Made by a program: the position numbers and the translations under genes
Source: Desnuesiella massiliensis
GTDB taxonomy: Bacteria; Bacillota; Clostridia; Clostridiales; Clostridiaceae
Direction of reading: 5' to 3'
Assembly (NCBI RefSeq): GCF_001403615.1
Contig: NZ_LN879455.1
Span: 62,001-126,000 of the forward strand
DNA length: 64,000 nucleotides
Shown here: piece after piece, positions 37,875 through 46,527 of the stretch
How the letters are laid out: each line of letters opens with the position of its first letter
Numbering within the stretch: the first letter of the stretch is position 1
Notes under the pieces: generated by a model
The model's database searches: none
What the model saw: the letters and a program-made list of their open reading frames with translations, nothing else
What the model was told of the DNA's origin: nothing

Positions 37875-38975
37875 ATGAAAAATATATTTTTTATAGGCTG
37901 GCACAATGGAACTAATATTTTTAATGGACCGGTGAATATATTTAATAATTTAACGGAAGGCATATCAAAAAATAGCGAAAGTTGTTCAATTCAGATAATT
38001 TCTCCAGAGACCTTTAAAGGAGATTCAAAGAGGGCTATTAACTATATTTTTAAGAATATAATCAGAGGAAGAGATAAAATATTTGTGATAAATGGCAATG
38101 GCCTCAAGTTTCCTATGATTACGTTAATATTGAGCAAGTTGAATAGAAAACATAAATATTTTCTTATGAGCCATGGTTTAAGAAAAATAGAGGATAAGTA
38201 TGCAAAAATAGAAAACAAAAACTACCACAAGGCTGAAGGGATTCTGATTAAAAATTTTGATAATATAATAGCTGTATCAAGTTTATTAAAAAAACAAATC
38301 CTTAATACCTACGGCCGAAAGAAGCCTATTTATGTGGCTCATAGCGGCTTTGATGCAAAAACCATTAGTCATGAACCGAAAGAGTTAAAGGATGATAAGA
38401 TTAAGATTATTCTATCGGGGGGATTGAAGAAGATTAAGGGAGTTTTTGAGACTGAAGAAATAATAAACTACATAAATACTCAAAATAAACCCTATAAGGT
38501 ATTCATAGATATATATGGAGGTTATGACGAAGAGGAGACTCTTGAGTATTTTAAAAGTCTTAAAATTAATAAAGAAGCCTCATATATAAATTATAAAGGT
38601 ACCTTAAGCAAGGAAAAACTCATGGAAGCCTACAAGAACTATGATTTATCCATAGCTCTAAGTCACTCAGATACCTTTAACATGGCTGTACTAGAAGGGT
38701 TCTGCTTTGGACTTCCTGCCATAGTATCCACTAATTGCGGCATATCAGAAATCATGGAGGACTATAAACAGGGCTTAGTTATGGATATGTCCCATAATTA
38801 CAGGGATAAGATCCTAGAATTTATGGATAAAATATATGCAGATAGAAAGTTGTATAAGAAAATGTCAGAAGAAGCCCTAAAGCTGGGAAAAGAGCAGAAT
38901 GTAGAGAGGATGGTCTCTAATTATTTAGAGGTAATCTTAGATAATGCACAATTCACAATGCACAGTTCACAATGA
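37875..38975 (+). CDS. GT4-family glycosyltransferase with repeat-derived C-terminus
   Basis: A 366-residue enzyme starting 7 bases after AAGGAGAGAAGG. It is a GT-B fold enzyme of the GT4 group: N-terminal FFIGWHNGTNIFNGP donor-side loop, YFLMSHG, IAVSSLLKKQI, the nucleotide-binding region IILSGGLKKIKG, and LSHSDTFNMAVLEGFCFGLPAI with the EX7E motif. The last ten residues (NAQFTMHSSQ) and the stop codon are encoded by the left end of inverted-repeat element C, so the original 3' end was replaced when the element arrived. This is unlikely to harm the enzyme because the fold is complete. The sugar specificity is unknown; it belongs to the surface polysaccharide cluster. Confidence 0.85.
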   Translation: MKNIFFIGWHNGTNIFNGPVNIFNNLTEGISKNSESCSIQIISPETFKGDSKRAINYIFKNIIRGRDKIFVINGNGLKFPMITLILSKLNRKHKYFLMSHGLRKIEDKYAKIENKNYHKAEGILIKNFDNIIAVSSLLKKQILNTYGRKKPIYVAHSGFDAKTISHEPKELKDDKIKIILSGGLKKIKGVFETEEIINYINTQNKPYKVFIDIYGGYDEEETLEYFKSLKINKEASYINYKGTLSKEKLMEAYKNYDLSIALSHSDTFNMAVLEGFCFGLPAIVSTNCGISEIMEDYKQGLVMDMSHNYRDKILEFMDKIYADRKLYKKMSEEALKLGKEQNVERMVSNYLEVILDNAQFTMHSSQ

Positions 38976-39149
38976 AGGATATTTTTTCAGCTATAGCTGA
39001 AAAAATTGAAAATTTAAAAGGTCATGCCTTGGCATGACCTTTTTTAATAAATCATCAAAGCTTTGCTTTGATGATTTTATATTTCAAGATTTTTCGCAGC
39101 GTAAGCAGAGAAAAATCTACCACAATTGTGCATTGAAAAAGTGCATTGA
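38943..39149. repeat. Inverted-repeat element, copy C
   Basis: Left end AATGCACAATTCACAATG, right end CACAATTGTGCATTG. Inside lie two perfect hairpins: AAAGGTCATGCC/GGCATGACCTTT followed by T6, and AATCATCAAAG/CTTTGATGATT. It sits between converging glycosyltransferase genes and supplies the end of the left one. Confidence 0.82.
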
Positions 39150-40298
39150 TTAAACTTCTTCATATAATCTATTAATCTTTTTATGAAAAACTCCTGAGGT
39201 AAAATTTTCTTCTATGATTCTTCTAGACATTTTACCAAAGCGATCTCTTAGCTCTGTATTTTCTATAAGGGTATTTAGCTTTTTAGCCATTTTACTTCTA
39301 TCTATATCAGAAATTAAGAATCCATTAACGGAATCCTTCACCATTTCTTTTACCCCACCGGTTACATTAGCTACAATGGGAAGCCCTGTGCTCATAGCCT
39401 CTAGCACTACTGTAGGGAAGGAGTCAGGTTTTATAGATGGAAGTACAAAGATATCTAAATTGTTATAGATACTTGGGGTATCCTTTCGGAAGCCTTCTAT
39501 GTATACCTTGCCCTTTAAAGAAGGACATTTGCTAGCTTCAACTAAGTCCTCCATAAGCTTTTCTTGACCAGAAAAAGCATCTCCTACCATTAAAAAGCTT
39601 ACATTGTCATGTTTTTTGCATATTTCCCGGGCAACATCTAGTAGAAAGCCTTGACCTTTTATATTATTAACCCTTCCGATCATACCAACTAAAATTTCAT
39701 CACCAGGTAGATTAAGCTCCTCTCTTATATTGTTATCCTTGAAAGGCTTAAATTTTTCTATGTTTATTCCATTATGTACTACCACTAGCTTGTTATTATG
39801 CTTGTTGTTTTTTGAACTTAGATTATTTTTAACAGCCTTTGATACACATAACACCTTTGTACAAGCCACTGGTACGAATTTTCTATAAAAGACCCTTAGG
39901 AAATTTGGGCTTTTTATAATCTCATGGACGTGCCAAATATGTGGTTTCCTACGTATAATATGTAGAAATCCTCCTTCTAACACTGCTAGGGTATTTGATT
40001 GAATTATATCTATGTGGTTTTTAGAAATAAATCTAGACATCCAAATTAAACTTAGGATTAAGCCGCCTAAGTATTTAATTATGCCTAAAGGAGTAAAAAA
40101 CTGACGCCTTAAAATGGGGTAGTCCTTTACCAGCACATTAATGTTTAATTTTTTTATTTCGTTTACAAGAGGACCATTATTAGGTAAAATTACATAAGGG
40201 TTATATTTTGATCTGTCAAGACCCTTTAAGAGCTCTAGCAATATAACATCGGCACCATAGAGTTCCGCACCCGTATGTAAATATAGAATATTTTTCAA
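39150..40298 (-). CDS. GT4-family glycosyltransferase
   Basis: A 382-residue enzyme. The TTG start is supported by GAGGTG 8 bases before it and by the typical GT4 opening ILYLHTGAELYGADVILLEL. It has donor-site motifs VGMIGRVNNIKGQGFLLDVA and PSIKPDSFPTVVLEAMSTGLPIV (EX7E with both Glu). N-terminal segments (GLILSLIWMS) may attach to the membrane. It is transcribed opposite to its neighbours from a good minus-strand promoter (40442-40470), with the palindromic element of 40321-40420 inside the leader. Its role is a sugar addition step in the surface polysaccharide; acceptor and donor are unknown. Confidence 0.87.
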   Translation of the reverse strand: MKNILYLHTGAELYGADVILLELLKGLDRSKYNPYVILPNNGPLVNEIKKLNINVLVKDYPILRRQFFTPLGIIKYLGGLILSLIWMSRFISKNHIDIIQSNTLAVLEGGFLHIIRRKPHIWHVHEIIKSPNFLRVFYRKFVPVACTKVLCVSKAVKNNLSSKNNKHNNKLVVVHNGINIEKFKPFKDNNIREELNLPGDEILVGMIGRVNNIKGQGFLLDVAREICKKHDNVSFLMVGDAFSGQEKLMEDLVEASKCPSLKGKVYIEGFRKDTPSIYNNLDIFVLPSIKPDSFPTVVLEAMSTGLPIVANVTGGVKEMVKDSVNGFLISDIDRSKMAKKLNTLIENTELRDRFGKMSRRIIEENFTSGVFHKKINRLYEEV

Positions 40299-40320
40299 TT
40301 TTACTTCACCTCACTGGAAG

Positions 40321-40420
40321 TATAGGGAAACACTACGAAAGCTTAACTTATACATGTTTCAAAATGATATCCTTAAATCATTTCGAGGCATATAAGTTAA
40401 TAGTTGAAGTTGGTCCCCTA
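40321..40420. ncRNA. Structured leader element, copy 2 (unrecognised family)
   Basis: A 100-base imperfect palindrome matching the element at 20768 on the plus strand. TATAGGG pairs with CCCCTA; TTAACTTATA (40343-40352) pairs perfectly with TATAAGTTAA (40391-40400); AAATGAT (40362-40368) pairs with ATCATTT (40377-40383) around ATCCTTAA-type loop bases. It lies 23 bases before the minus-strand glycosyltransferase start and 130 bases before the plus-strand sugar transferase. The strand transcribed is therefore open. It could be a regulatory RNA or a tiny palindromic mobile element. Confidence 0.55.
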
Positions 40421-40441
40421 CATAATAAGTTACATTATGAT

Positions 40442-40470
40442 ATTATACAAAAAAAATAAGCCTCATACAA
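40442..40470 (-). promoter_or_regulatory. Minus-strand promoter of the GT4 gene at 39150
   Basis: On the minus strand, TTGTAT (40470-40465), a 17-base spacer and TATAAT (40447-40442). The transcript would start near 40435 and carry the whole palindromic element in its leader. Confidence 0.7.
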
Positions 40471-40550
40471 TAAAGTTTACAATTTCCAATGAAAAAATTT
40501 AAAAATTGATATATAATAGTAGTTATGGATAGTGGGAAAGGAATGTTGAT

Positions 40551-41219
40551 ATGGAACAAGTAAATATAAACTTTAATTATGACGAATATAACAATATGGA
40601 AGGTTATAAGAGAGGCATGGGCTATTTTTTAATCAAACGTTTAATAGATATCGTAGGTTCTTTTGTGGGACTTGTATTAATAAGTCCTTTATTATTGGTA
40701 TTATGTGTGGCTATAAAGCTAGATTCCAAGGGACCTATTATATTTGCACAAAAACGTATAGGAAAAAATGGAGTGCCTTTTTACATGTATAAATTTCGTT
40801 CCATGATAGTAGATGCTGAAGAAAGACTAGGAGCATTGAAGGAAAAAAATGAAATGTCTGGTCCCATGTTTAAAATAAAGGATGATCCAAGAATAACCAA
40901 GGTAGGAAGATTCATAAGAAAAACTAGTATGGACGAGCTTCCGCAGCTGCTTAATATACTCAAGGGTGAAATGACCTTCGTAGGACCAAGACCTAATTTA
41001 CCAAAGGAAGTAGAGAAATTTGACGACTGGATGAAGATAAAGCTTATCGCAAAACCAGGTCTTACGTGCTATTGGCAGGTCATGGGAAGAAATGATGTGG
41101 ACTTTGAGGACTGGATGAAACTAGATTTAAAATATGTACAAGATAGAAACACTTGGTTAGATATAAAACTTATATTTAAGACCTTTAAGGTGCTTTTTGG
41201 AGACGAGCACGCGAGGTAA
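40551..41219 (+). CDS. Initiating sugar-phosphate transferase (undecaprenyl-phosphate)
   Basis: A 222-residue monotopic membrane enzyme with AAAGGA 8 bases before the ATG. One re-entrant hydrophobic segment (VGSFVGLVLISPLLLVLCVAI) is followed by the catalytic domain of the bacterial sugar transferase family: KRIGKNGVPFYMYKFRSM, RKTSMDELPQLLNILKGEM, FVGPRP with the catalytic Asp-Glu pair, and a C-terminal KPGLTCYWQVMGR segment. It transfers a hexose-1-phosphate (often Gal, Glc or a GlcNAc derivative) to undecaprenyl phosphate and so starts the repeat unit. It heads the rml operon: the RmlA gene follows after 26 bases that hold a short repeat-like TAATGCACAATTAAGGAGG. Confidence 0.9.
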   Translation: MEQVNINFNYDEYNNMEGYKRGMGYFLIKRLIDIVGSFVGLVLISPLLLVLCVAIKLDSKGPIIFAQKRIGKNGVPFYMYKFRSMIVDAEERLGALKEKNEMSGPMFKIKDDPRITKVGRFIRKTSMDELPQLLNILKGEMTFVGPRPNLPKEVEKFDDWMKIKLIAKPGLTCYWQVMGRNDVDFEDWMKLDLKYVQDRNTWLDIKLIFKTFKVLFGDEHAR

Positions 41220-41245
41220 TGCACAATTAAGGAGGTATCGCAATA

Positions 41246-42115
41246 ATGAAGGGAATCATACTAGCTGGAGGTTCAGGTACAAGATTATATCCTATAACTA
41301 AATCTGTATCAAAGCAAATATTGCCTATATATGATAAGCCTATGATATATTATCCATTATCAGTGCTTATGCTATCAGGTATAAAGGATATACTAATAAT
41401 ATCAACTCCAAGAGATATAGAATGCTTTAAAGAACTATTTGGAGACGGTGCTCAAATAGGTTTAAATTTTTCTTATGCCATACAGGAGGAGCCAAGAGGA
41501 TTGGCTGAAGCCTTCATAATTGGGGAAGAATTCATTGGTGATGACAAGGTATGTCTAGTGCTAGGAGATAATATTTTTTATGGCTACAATTTTACAGAAA
41601 GATTAAGCAGGGCTGCTAATAGAGAAGAAGGGGCTACAATCTTTGGTTACCATGTAAGCAACCCGGAGGAATTCGGTGTAGTAGAATTTGATAAAAATTA
41701 TAATGTACTTTCCATAGAGGAAAAGCCAGAGGAACCCAAGTCTAATTATGCTGTTCCAGGATTATATTTCTATGATAACGATGTTATAGCCATTGCTAAA
41801 AGCATAAAGCCATCTAAGAGAGGGGAGTTAGAAATAACCGCAGTAAATAATGAGTATCTAAAAAGAGGAAAGCTTAAGGTAGAGCTTTTTGGTAGAGGAA
41901 TGGCCTGGTTAGACACAGGAACTCATAGAGGACTTTTAGATGCAGCTAACTTTGTAGAGGCAATACAAACCCGTCAAGGCTTATACGTGGCTTGTATAGA
42001 AGAGATTGCTTATAGAAAGGGCTATATAAACAAAGAAAAGCTAATAGATTTAGCTGAACCCCTATTGAAAACAGAGTATGGCAAATACTTGATGAGAGTT
42101 GCAGCAGAAAAGTAG
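41246..42115 (+). CDS. rmlA: Glucose-1-phosphate thymidylyltransferase
   Basis: A 289-residue enzyme with GGAGG 10 bases before the ATG. GGSGTRLYPITKSVSKQIL is the nucleotide-binding and catalytic signature of RmlA/RfbA; CLVLGDNIFYG, KPSKRGELEITAVN and GMAWLDTGTH are further hallmarks. The length is typical. It makes dTDP-glucose from glucose-1-phosphate and dTTP, the first step towards dTDP-L-rhamnose. It is followed closely by rmlC and rmlB; rmlD is 10.6 kb away at 54406. Confidence 0.96.
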   Translation: MKGIILAGGSGTRLYPITKSVSKQILPIYDKPMIYYPLSVLMLSGIKDILIISTPRDIECFKELFGDGAQIGLNFSYAIQEEPRGLAEAFIIGEEFIGDDKVCLVLGDNIFYGYNFTERLSRAANREEGATIFGYHVSNPEEFGVVEFDKNYNVLSIEEKPEEPKSNYAVPGLYFYDNDVIAIAKSIKPSKRGELEITAVNNEYLKRGKLKVELFGRGMAWLDTGTHRGLLDAANFVEAIQTRQGLYVACIEEIAYRKGYINKEKLIDLAEPLLKTEYGKYLMRVAAEK

Positions 42116-42131
42116 AAAGGGGACTATTATC

Positions 42132-42704
42132 ATGTCAAAATTCAAATTCATAGAAACCTCCATAGAGGATTTATACATAATAGAGCCTCAGGTCTTTGGA
42201 GATCATAGAGGATATTTTATAGAAGCTTATAATAAAAAAGAGTTTTTTGATGCCGGGTTAACCATGGACTTTGTTCAGGATAATGAATCTAAGTCAAAAA
42301 AAGGAGTACTGAGAGGACTTCACTTCCAAACCAAGCATACCCAAGGAAAGCTGGTTAGGGTTATTCAAGGTGAGGTCTTTGATGTGGCAGTAGACTTAAG
42401 AAAAGGCTCCCCTACCTTTGGTAAGTGGGAAGGAGTATTGCTTTCTGAGGAGAATAAAAGGCAATTCTATGTGCCAGAAGGCTTTGCTCATGGATTTTTA
42501 GTATTATCAGAGGAAGCCATATTTTCATACAAATGTACGGATTATTATGCTCCAGAGTATGATAGCGGGCTACTATGGAAGGATGAAACCATAGGTGTAA
42601 AATGGCCTTTGGAAAATATTGAGGAGCTTATACTCTCAGAAAAGGATAAAAATCAGAAAACCTTAAAGGAATTAGATATTCCATTTACTTATAAAGGGGT
42701 GTAG
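42132..42704 (+). CDS. rmlC: dTDP-4-dehydrorhamnose 3,5-epimerase
   Basis: A 190-residue cupin-fold epimerase. The start at 42132 is chosen (GGGG 9 bases before) over an in-frame ATG inside rmlA. It has LRGLHFQ with the catalytic His, KLVRVIQGEVFDVAVDLRKG, QFYVPEGFAHGFLVLSE and a YYAPEYDSG segment with the conserved Tyr. It catalyses the third step of dTDP-L-rhamnose synthesis. It starts 16 bases after rmlA and ends 2 bases before rmlB. Confidence 0.95.
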   Translation: MSKFKFIETSIEDLYIIEPQVFGDHRGYFIEAYNKKEFFDAGLTMDFVQDNESKSKKGVLRGLHFQTKHTQGKLVRVIQGEVFDVAVDLRKGSPTFGKWEGVLLSEENKRQFYVPEGFAHGFLVLSEEAIFSYKCTDYYAPEYDSGLLWKDETIGVKWPLENIEELILSEKDKNQKTLKELDIPFTYKGV

Positions 42705-42706
42705 AG

Positions 42707-43774
42707 ATGAAGACTTATTTAGTAACTGGCGGAGCTGGCTTTATAGGCTCAAACTTTATTCATTATATGCTTAACAAGTATAAAGATATAAAAATAATTA
42801 ATCTAGATAAGCTTACTTATGCAGGAAACCTAGAAAACCTAAAGGTTTTAGAGCACAATTCAAATTATGCCTTTGTGCAGGGAGATATCTGTGATAAAGA
42901 ACTCATAGAAAAAATCTTTGAAGAAAACTCCATAGACTATGTGGTTAACTTTGCTGCAGAATCTCACGTGGATAGAAGTATAAAATACCCAGAGGTTTTT
43001 GCTCAAACTAATGTGCTAGGTACCGTAACTCTTTTAAATGTGGCTAAGAAGTTTTGGGAAGAAAATACTCCAGAAGGTGCATGTTGGAAGACAGGAAAGA
43101 AATACCTTCAGGTTTCTACGGACGAGGTTTATGGTTCCTTAGGGGAAACAGGATTCTTTATGGAAACTACTCCTTTAGATCCTCATAGCCCTTACTCCTC
43201 AAGTAAGGCTAGTGCAGACTTCATGGTTAAAGCTTATTTTGACACCTATAAAATGCCTGTAAACATAACTAGATGTTCTAATAATTACGGACCATATCAG
43301 TTTCCAGAAAAATTAGTACCGCTTTTAATAAATAATTGTCTAAACCATAAAAATCTTCCTGTATATGGCGATGGATTAAATATAAGAGATTGGCTATATG
43401 TAGAAGACCATTGCAAGGCTATAGATATGGTAATTAGTAATGGAAAGCTAGGAGAAGTGTACAATGTAGGGGGGCATAATGAAAGAACAAATATAGCCAT
43501 AGTTAAAACTGTTATTAGCTATCTCAATGAAAAGGTAGACAGCAGCATAACAGAGAACTTAATAACCTATGTAGAGGATAGAAAAGGCCATGACAGAAGA
43601 TATGGCATAGATCCAAGCAAAATAAGGGAAGAGCTTGGCTGGGAGCCAGAAACCTGCTTTGAAGAAGGCATAAAAAAGACTATCGACTGGTATCTAAATA
43701 ACAGAGCATGGATGAAGAGCATCACTTCTGGAGAATATCAAAAGTATTACAACAATATGTATGGAGATAAATAA
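42707..43774 (+). CDS. rmlB: dTDP-glucose 4,6-dehydratase
   Basis: A 355-residue short-chain dehydrogenase-type enzyme. N-terminal NAD-binding TGGAGFIGSNFIHYML, the STDEVYG motif (Thr, Asp, Glu catalytic), and YSSSKASAD with the Tyr-x-x-x-Lys pair; RCSNNYGPYQFPEKL is also diagnostic. Second step of dTDP-L-rhamnose synthesis. It ends with a stop just before hairpin AAATAAAAGT/ACTTTTATTT. The expected next gene, rmlD, is not here: an inverted-repeat element interrupted by a group II intron follows. Confidence 0.96.
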   Translation: MKTYLVTGGAGFIGSNFIHYMLNKYKDIKIINLDKLTYAGNLENLKVLEHNSNYAFVQGDICDKELIEKIFEENSIDYVVNFAAESHVDRSIKYPEVFAQTNVLGTVTLLNVAKKFWEENTPEGACWKTGKKYLQVSTDEVYGSLGETGFFMETTPLDPHSPYSSSKASADFMVKAYFDTYKMPVNITRCSNNYGPYQFPEKLVPLLINNCLNHKNLPVYGDGLNIRDWLYVEDHCKAIDMVISNGKLGEVYNVGGHNERTNIAIVKTVISYLNEKVDSSITENLITYVEDRKGHDRRYGIDPSKIREELGWEPETCFEEGIKKTIDWYLNNRAWMKSITSGEYQKYYNNMYGDK

Positions 43775-43797
43775 AAGTCGCGTGGCAACTTTTATTT
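43768..43797 (+). terminator. Terminator-like hairpin after rmlB
   Basis: AAATAAAAGT pairs with ACTTTTATTT around an 8-base loop (CGCGTGGC). It overlaps the rmlB stop codon and ends directly at the left edge of the next repeat element. Confidence 0.7.
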
Positions 43798-43810
43798 AAT
43801 GCACAATGCA
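43797..43810. repeat. Inverted-repeat element, copy D, left part (split by intron)
   Basis: AATGCACAATGCA forms the left end of the element; the remainder is at 45289-45489, on the other side of the group II intron. The join TGCA|CAGTGCACAATTCAC restores a continuous run of the repeat. Confidence 0.75.
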
Positions 43811-45288
43811 GTGCGTCCAGCTAAGCTGAACCATGCTAACTGGTGAAAGTCCAGTCAAGGTAATTGCCAAGAAGCCTAGTAGCCAATCACCATGCGTAGT
43901 AGAAATACTGGGTATGAAGCGTGAGGGTGAAGTACCTGAGAAGGTGCGAGCGAAAATACAGGTCGTAACATAAAGTGAATTTTGCCGTATCGTAAGCATA
44001 GACTGCGAAAGTAGACAAAGAGGAAGTCGAGCCTAGTGCATTGGGGCGAAGACCACGGAAGATGGGAAGAACTTGGATAGCACCATCGAAGAATCCTTCG
44101 GTATAGGGAAAACGACATGTATTTAAAGTATGGTTTGGAACTGGAGAGGCCTTCCTCTGCACGGCGAAAGCCGTAAAATGAAAACATATAAGTTAAAAGC
44201 GAAATTGTTATTCAGCAGAGAAGGAGTCGGAGGAGTTCATAGTACCAAAGATTATGCAGACAACAAAACTGCATATAGGGAAGGAACTCTGCTTCATTCA
44301 AGTTTTCAAAGGAGGTAAGAGTGAGTGAATGCGAAAGCTAACAACACCATAGACAAAGCTCGAAAACTTCAGAGGAAACTATATCTAAGTGCCAAGACTA
44401 ATAAGAGACGAAAGTTTCATGCTCTATATGACAAAGTATATAGAGAAGATATCTTAATGAAAGCATGGAAACAAGTAAAAGCCAATAAGGGAATTGGAGG
44501 AATAGATGAAATCTATATTGATGATGTTGTAGAATATGGAGAGAGCAAGCTTCTCAAAGAAATACAGCAAGAATTAATAGAAAATCATTATAATCCTAAG
44601 CCAGTTAAAAGAGTATATATACCCAAGAAAGATGGAAAGAAAAGACCATTAGGAATACCGATAATAAAGGATAGAATAGTACAAACAGCTACTAAAATAA
44701 TTATCGAGCCTATATTTGAAGCAGATTTTAAGGAATATTCCTATGGTTTCAGACCTAAAAGAGAAAACAAGATTTGTGAATATGTGGGACGGTAAAGAAG
44801 GATTTGACTTTCTAGGATTTCATCATAGACGTAGCCAAATAGAAAGCAGGAAAGGACAAAGATATAACACCACAATACAAATACCCTGTAAAAAGGCAAT
44901 GGACAATATGAAGAAGAAAGTGAAAGAGGTTTTAGGAAACAGAGCAAATCTAAAGAAAGAAATGTATGAATTAGTCAAAATAATAAATAGGAAAATAGTA
45001 GGACTTAGAAACTACTATAAATTAAAATACTCAAACAAACAGCTGAGTAAAATAGACTGGTATATCATACAAAGATTTACCATTTGGTATAATAGCAAGA
45101 AACAAAACAGACCTCGACATAGATGGATTAAAGAGGTAGTAAATAAACTCAAAGAAATGGGACTAAAGAAACTAGCTTATTAAAGTCGTAATGCCTTAGA
45201 AAGAAGAATGTCGGAAAGCCGTGTGCGGGAAAATCGCACGCACGGTTTGATGAGGAGAAGGTGGCGATTAGCCACCGACTTACTCTAC
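43811..45288 (+). mobile_element. Group II intron, copy 1 (internally deleted)
   Basis: It begins with the group II consensus GTGCG and ends in AC after a bulged domain VI-like hairpin (GGTGGC-GATTA-GCCACC). Domain V is at about 45217-45250: AGCCGTGTGCGGGAAAATCG with its pairing partner CACGCACGGTTT. The length is 1478 bases. It is nearly identical to copy 2 (52470-54253) except that 306 bases are missing after the FRPKR codons. Many open frames on both strands here are shadows of the ribozyme. It is inserted inside inverted-repeat element D. The ends were set by comparing both copies and their flanks. Confidence 0.9.
44325..45183 (+). pseudogene. Broken group II intron reverse transcriptase, copy 1
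   Basis: GTG start 10 bases after AAAGGAGG. The first 143 codons encode the RT N-terminus (KQVKANKGIGGIDEIYIDDV, KPVKRVYIPKKDGKKRPLGI, SYGFRPKR). The sequence then jumps out of frame and stops at 44795 (CEYVGR). In the shifted frame the C-terminal maturase region continues to 45183 (KTRFVNMWDGKEGFDFLGFH, IINRKIVGLRNYYKLKYSN). Palm residues including YADD are deleted. There is no endonuclease domain. It cannot make an active RT. Confidence 0.9.
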
Positions 45289-45489
45289 CAGTGCACAATT
45301 CACAATGAAGGAAATTTTTTCTCAGCTGACACTACGAAAAAATTGAGAATTTGTAAAGCGTGGCTAATGCTTAGCCACGGCTTTTTTATGGTGGTAGAGC
45401 CACTAAAAAATATAATTATAGATTTTTCGTAGAGAAGCGGAGAAAAATCCTCCCTAATTGTGCATTGTGCATTGTGAACTGTGAATTAA
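45289..45489. repeat. Inverted-repeat element, copy D, right part
   Basis: CAGTGCACAATTCACAATGAAGG, then a terminator hairpin GTGGCTAATGCTTAGCCAC with T6 (about 45360-45388). Then comes GAAAAATCCTCCCTAATTGTGCATTG with GTGAATTAA as right end. The left part is at 43797-43810. Confidence 0.8.
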
Positions 45490-45516
45490 AAAAACTGCTG
45501 GCTTCAGCAGTTTTTT
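45488..45516. terminator. Bidirectional terminator at the end of the GT2 gene
   Basis: AAAAAACTGCTG and CAGCAGTTTTTT form a perfect stem with the loop GCTT. The stop codon of the minus-strand GT2 gene lies inside the stem. Confidence 0.88.
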
Positions 45517-46448
45517 GCTATAAATAGCTTTGTCCAGTTTTTAAGTCCTTCCTTTGAAAGACTAAATTTAATGTTATTTAGAAATTCTATATTTTCTTCT
45601 TCCTTTAAAATTGCTTTACATCCAGGCCTTAAAGCCTTATCCTTATAACAATTCCAAGTAAGCTCTATGAGCACTTCAGGTATTTTAACCTTATCTATAA
45701 AATCTACGCCTTCCTTAATTTTTAAAGGGGCTAGGTGAGAGTTATCCTTTAACCACGCTCTTAGCCTCTTCCAAGTAGCTAGGGAGGACTTCATAGAATT
45801 AACATTATAATTAGAGGTTAGGGAGTCGCTTTCCCTAAGTCTATAGGTAGATAGAGCTTCAGAAATTGAACATACCTTTCCAAGGGTCAGTGCCTTAGAA
45901 AAGAATTCTAAATCCTCTCCCCAGTTGCATTTAGGGGTGAAGACTATGCTAGGAGCTAATATAGACTTTTTTATGAGCCAAGTGCTGGTTTGGGGAAAAT
46001 TTTTATTTAAAAGCTCATGAAAGCTTATATTTCCTTCTAATAAATTCATATCTAGCTCTATTGAGGTTTTAGTACTTTCATTTAATCTAGTAAACTTGCT
46101 ATAGCAAACATCGCTTTTAGTGGCTATTATTTTATTTAATTGCTTTTCTATCTTTAATGGATTCCACAAATCATCAGCATCTATAAAGGATAAAAACTCT
46201 CCAGTAGAAGCTTCTATAGCCTTATTTCTTGCCATGGATACTCCAGAGTTATTTTGATATATGTATTTTATTCTAGAATCCTTCAAGGATAGCTCCTTTA
46301 CCTTTTGAGCCGAGTTATCCTTACTGCCATCATCCACTACTAGGATCTCAAGATTTTTATAGCTTTGATTTATTACTGATTCTAAGGTTTCCACTATGTA
46401 ATTCTCACAATTGTATAAGGGTATAATAACGGAAATAAGCGGCTCCAT
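45504..46448 (-). CDS. GT2-family glycosyltransferase
   Basis: A 314-residue GT-A enzyme with AGAAGGA 9 bases before the ATG. It opens with ISVIIPLYNCENYIVETLES, has LEILVVDDGSKDNS (nucleotide site), the DxD-type motif SFIDADDLW and a WGEDLEFFSKAL segment with the ED catalytic pair. This is the standard layout of polysaccharide side-chain GT2 transferases. It has no membrane segment. The gene reads against its neighbours and shares an intergenic start region with the flippase at 46528. Donor and acceptor are not predictable. Confidence 0.9.
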   Translation of the reverse strand: MEPLISVIIPLYNCENYIVETLESVINQSYKNLEILVVDDGSKDNSAQKVKELSLKDSRIKYIYQNNSGVSMARNKAIEASTGEFLSFIDADDLWNPLKIEKQLNKIIATKSDVCYSKFTRLNESTKTSIELDMNLLEGNISFHELLNKNFPQTSTWLIKKSILAPSIVFTPKCNWGEDLEFFSKALTLGKVCSISEALSTYRLRESDSLTSNYNVNSMKSSLATWKRLRAWLKDNSHLAPLKIKEGVDFIDKVKIPEVLIELTWNCYKDKALRPGCKAILKEEENIEFLNNIKFSLSKEGLKNWTKLFIAKNC

Positions 46449-46527
46449 GTAGACACATCCTTCTATTTATATTATCATTAATATATTATCATAAATTAAT
46501 TTACAAATCACCATGAAGGAGTCTGTT

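Noticed and set aside
43876..44318. Several ORFs of 62-103 codons on both strands at the start of intron 1, and the same ones at 52535-52977 in intron 2
   Set aside because: They lie wholly within the group II ribozyme domains; identical in both introns because the RNA is conserved. No coding features.
45317..45330. GACACTACGAAAA resembling the conserved ACACTACG of the palindromic leader element
   Set aside because: No matching stems around it; it is part of the subterminal hairpin of the inverted-repeat element.
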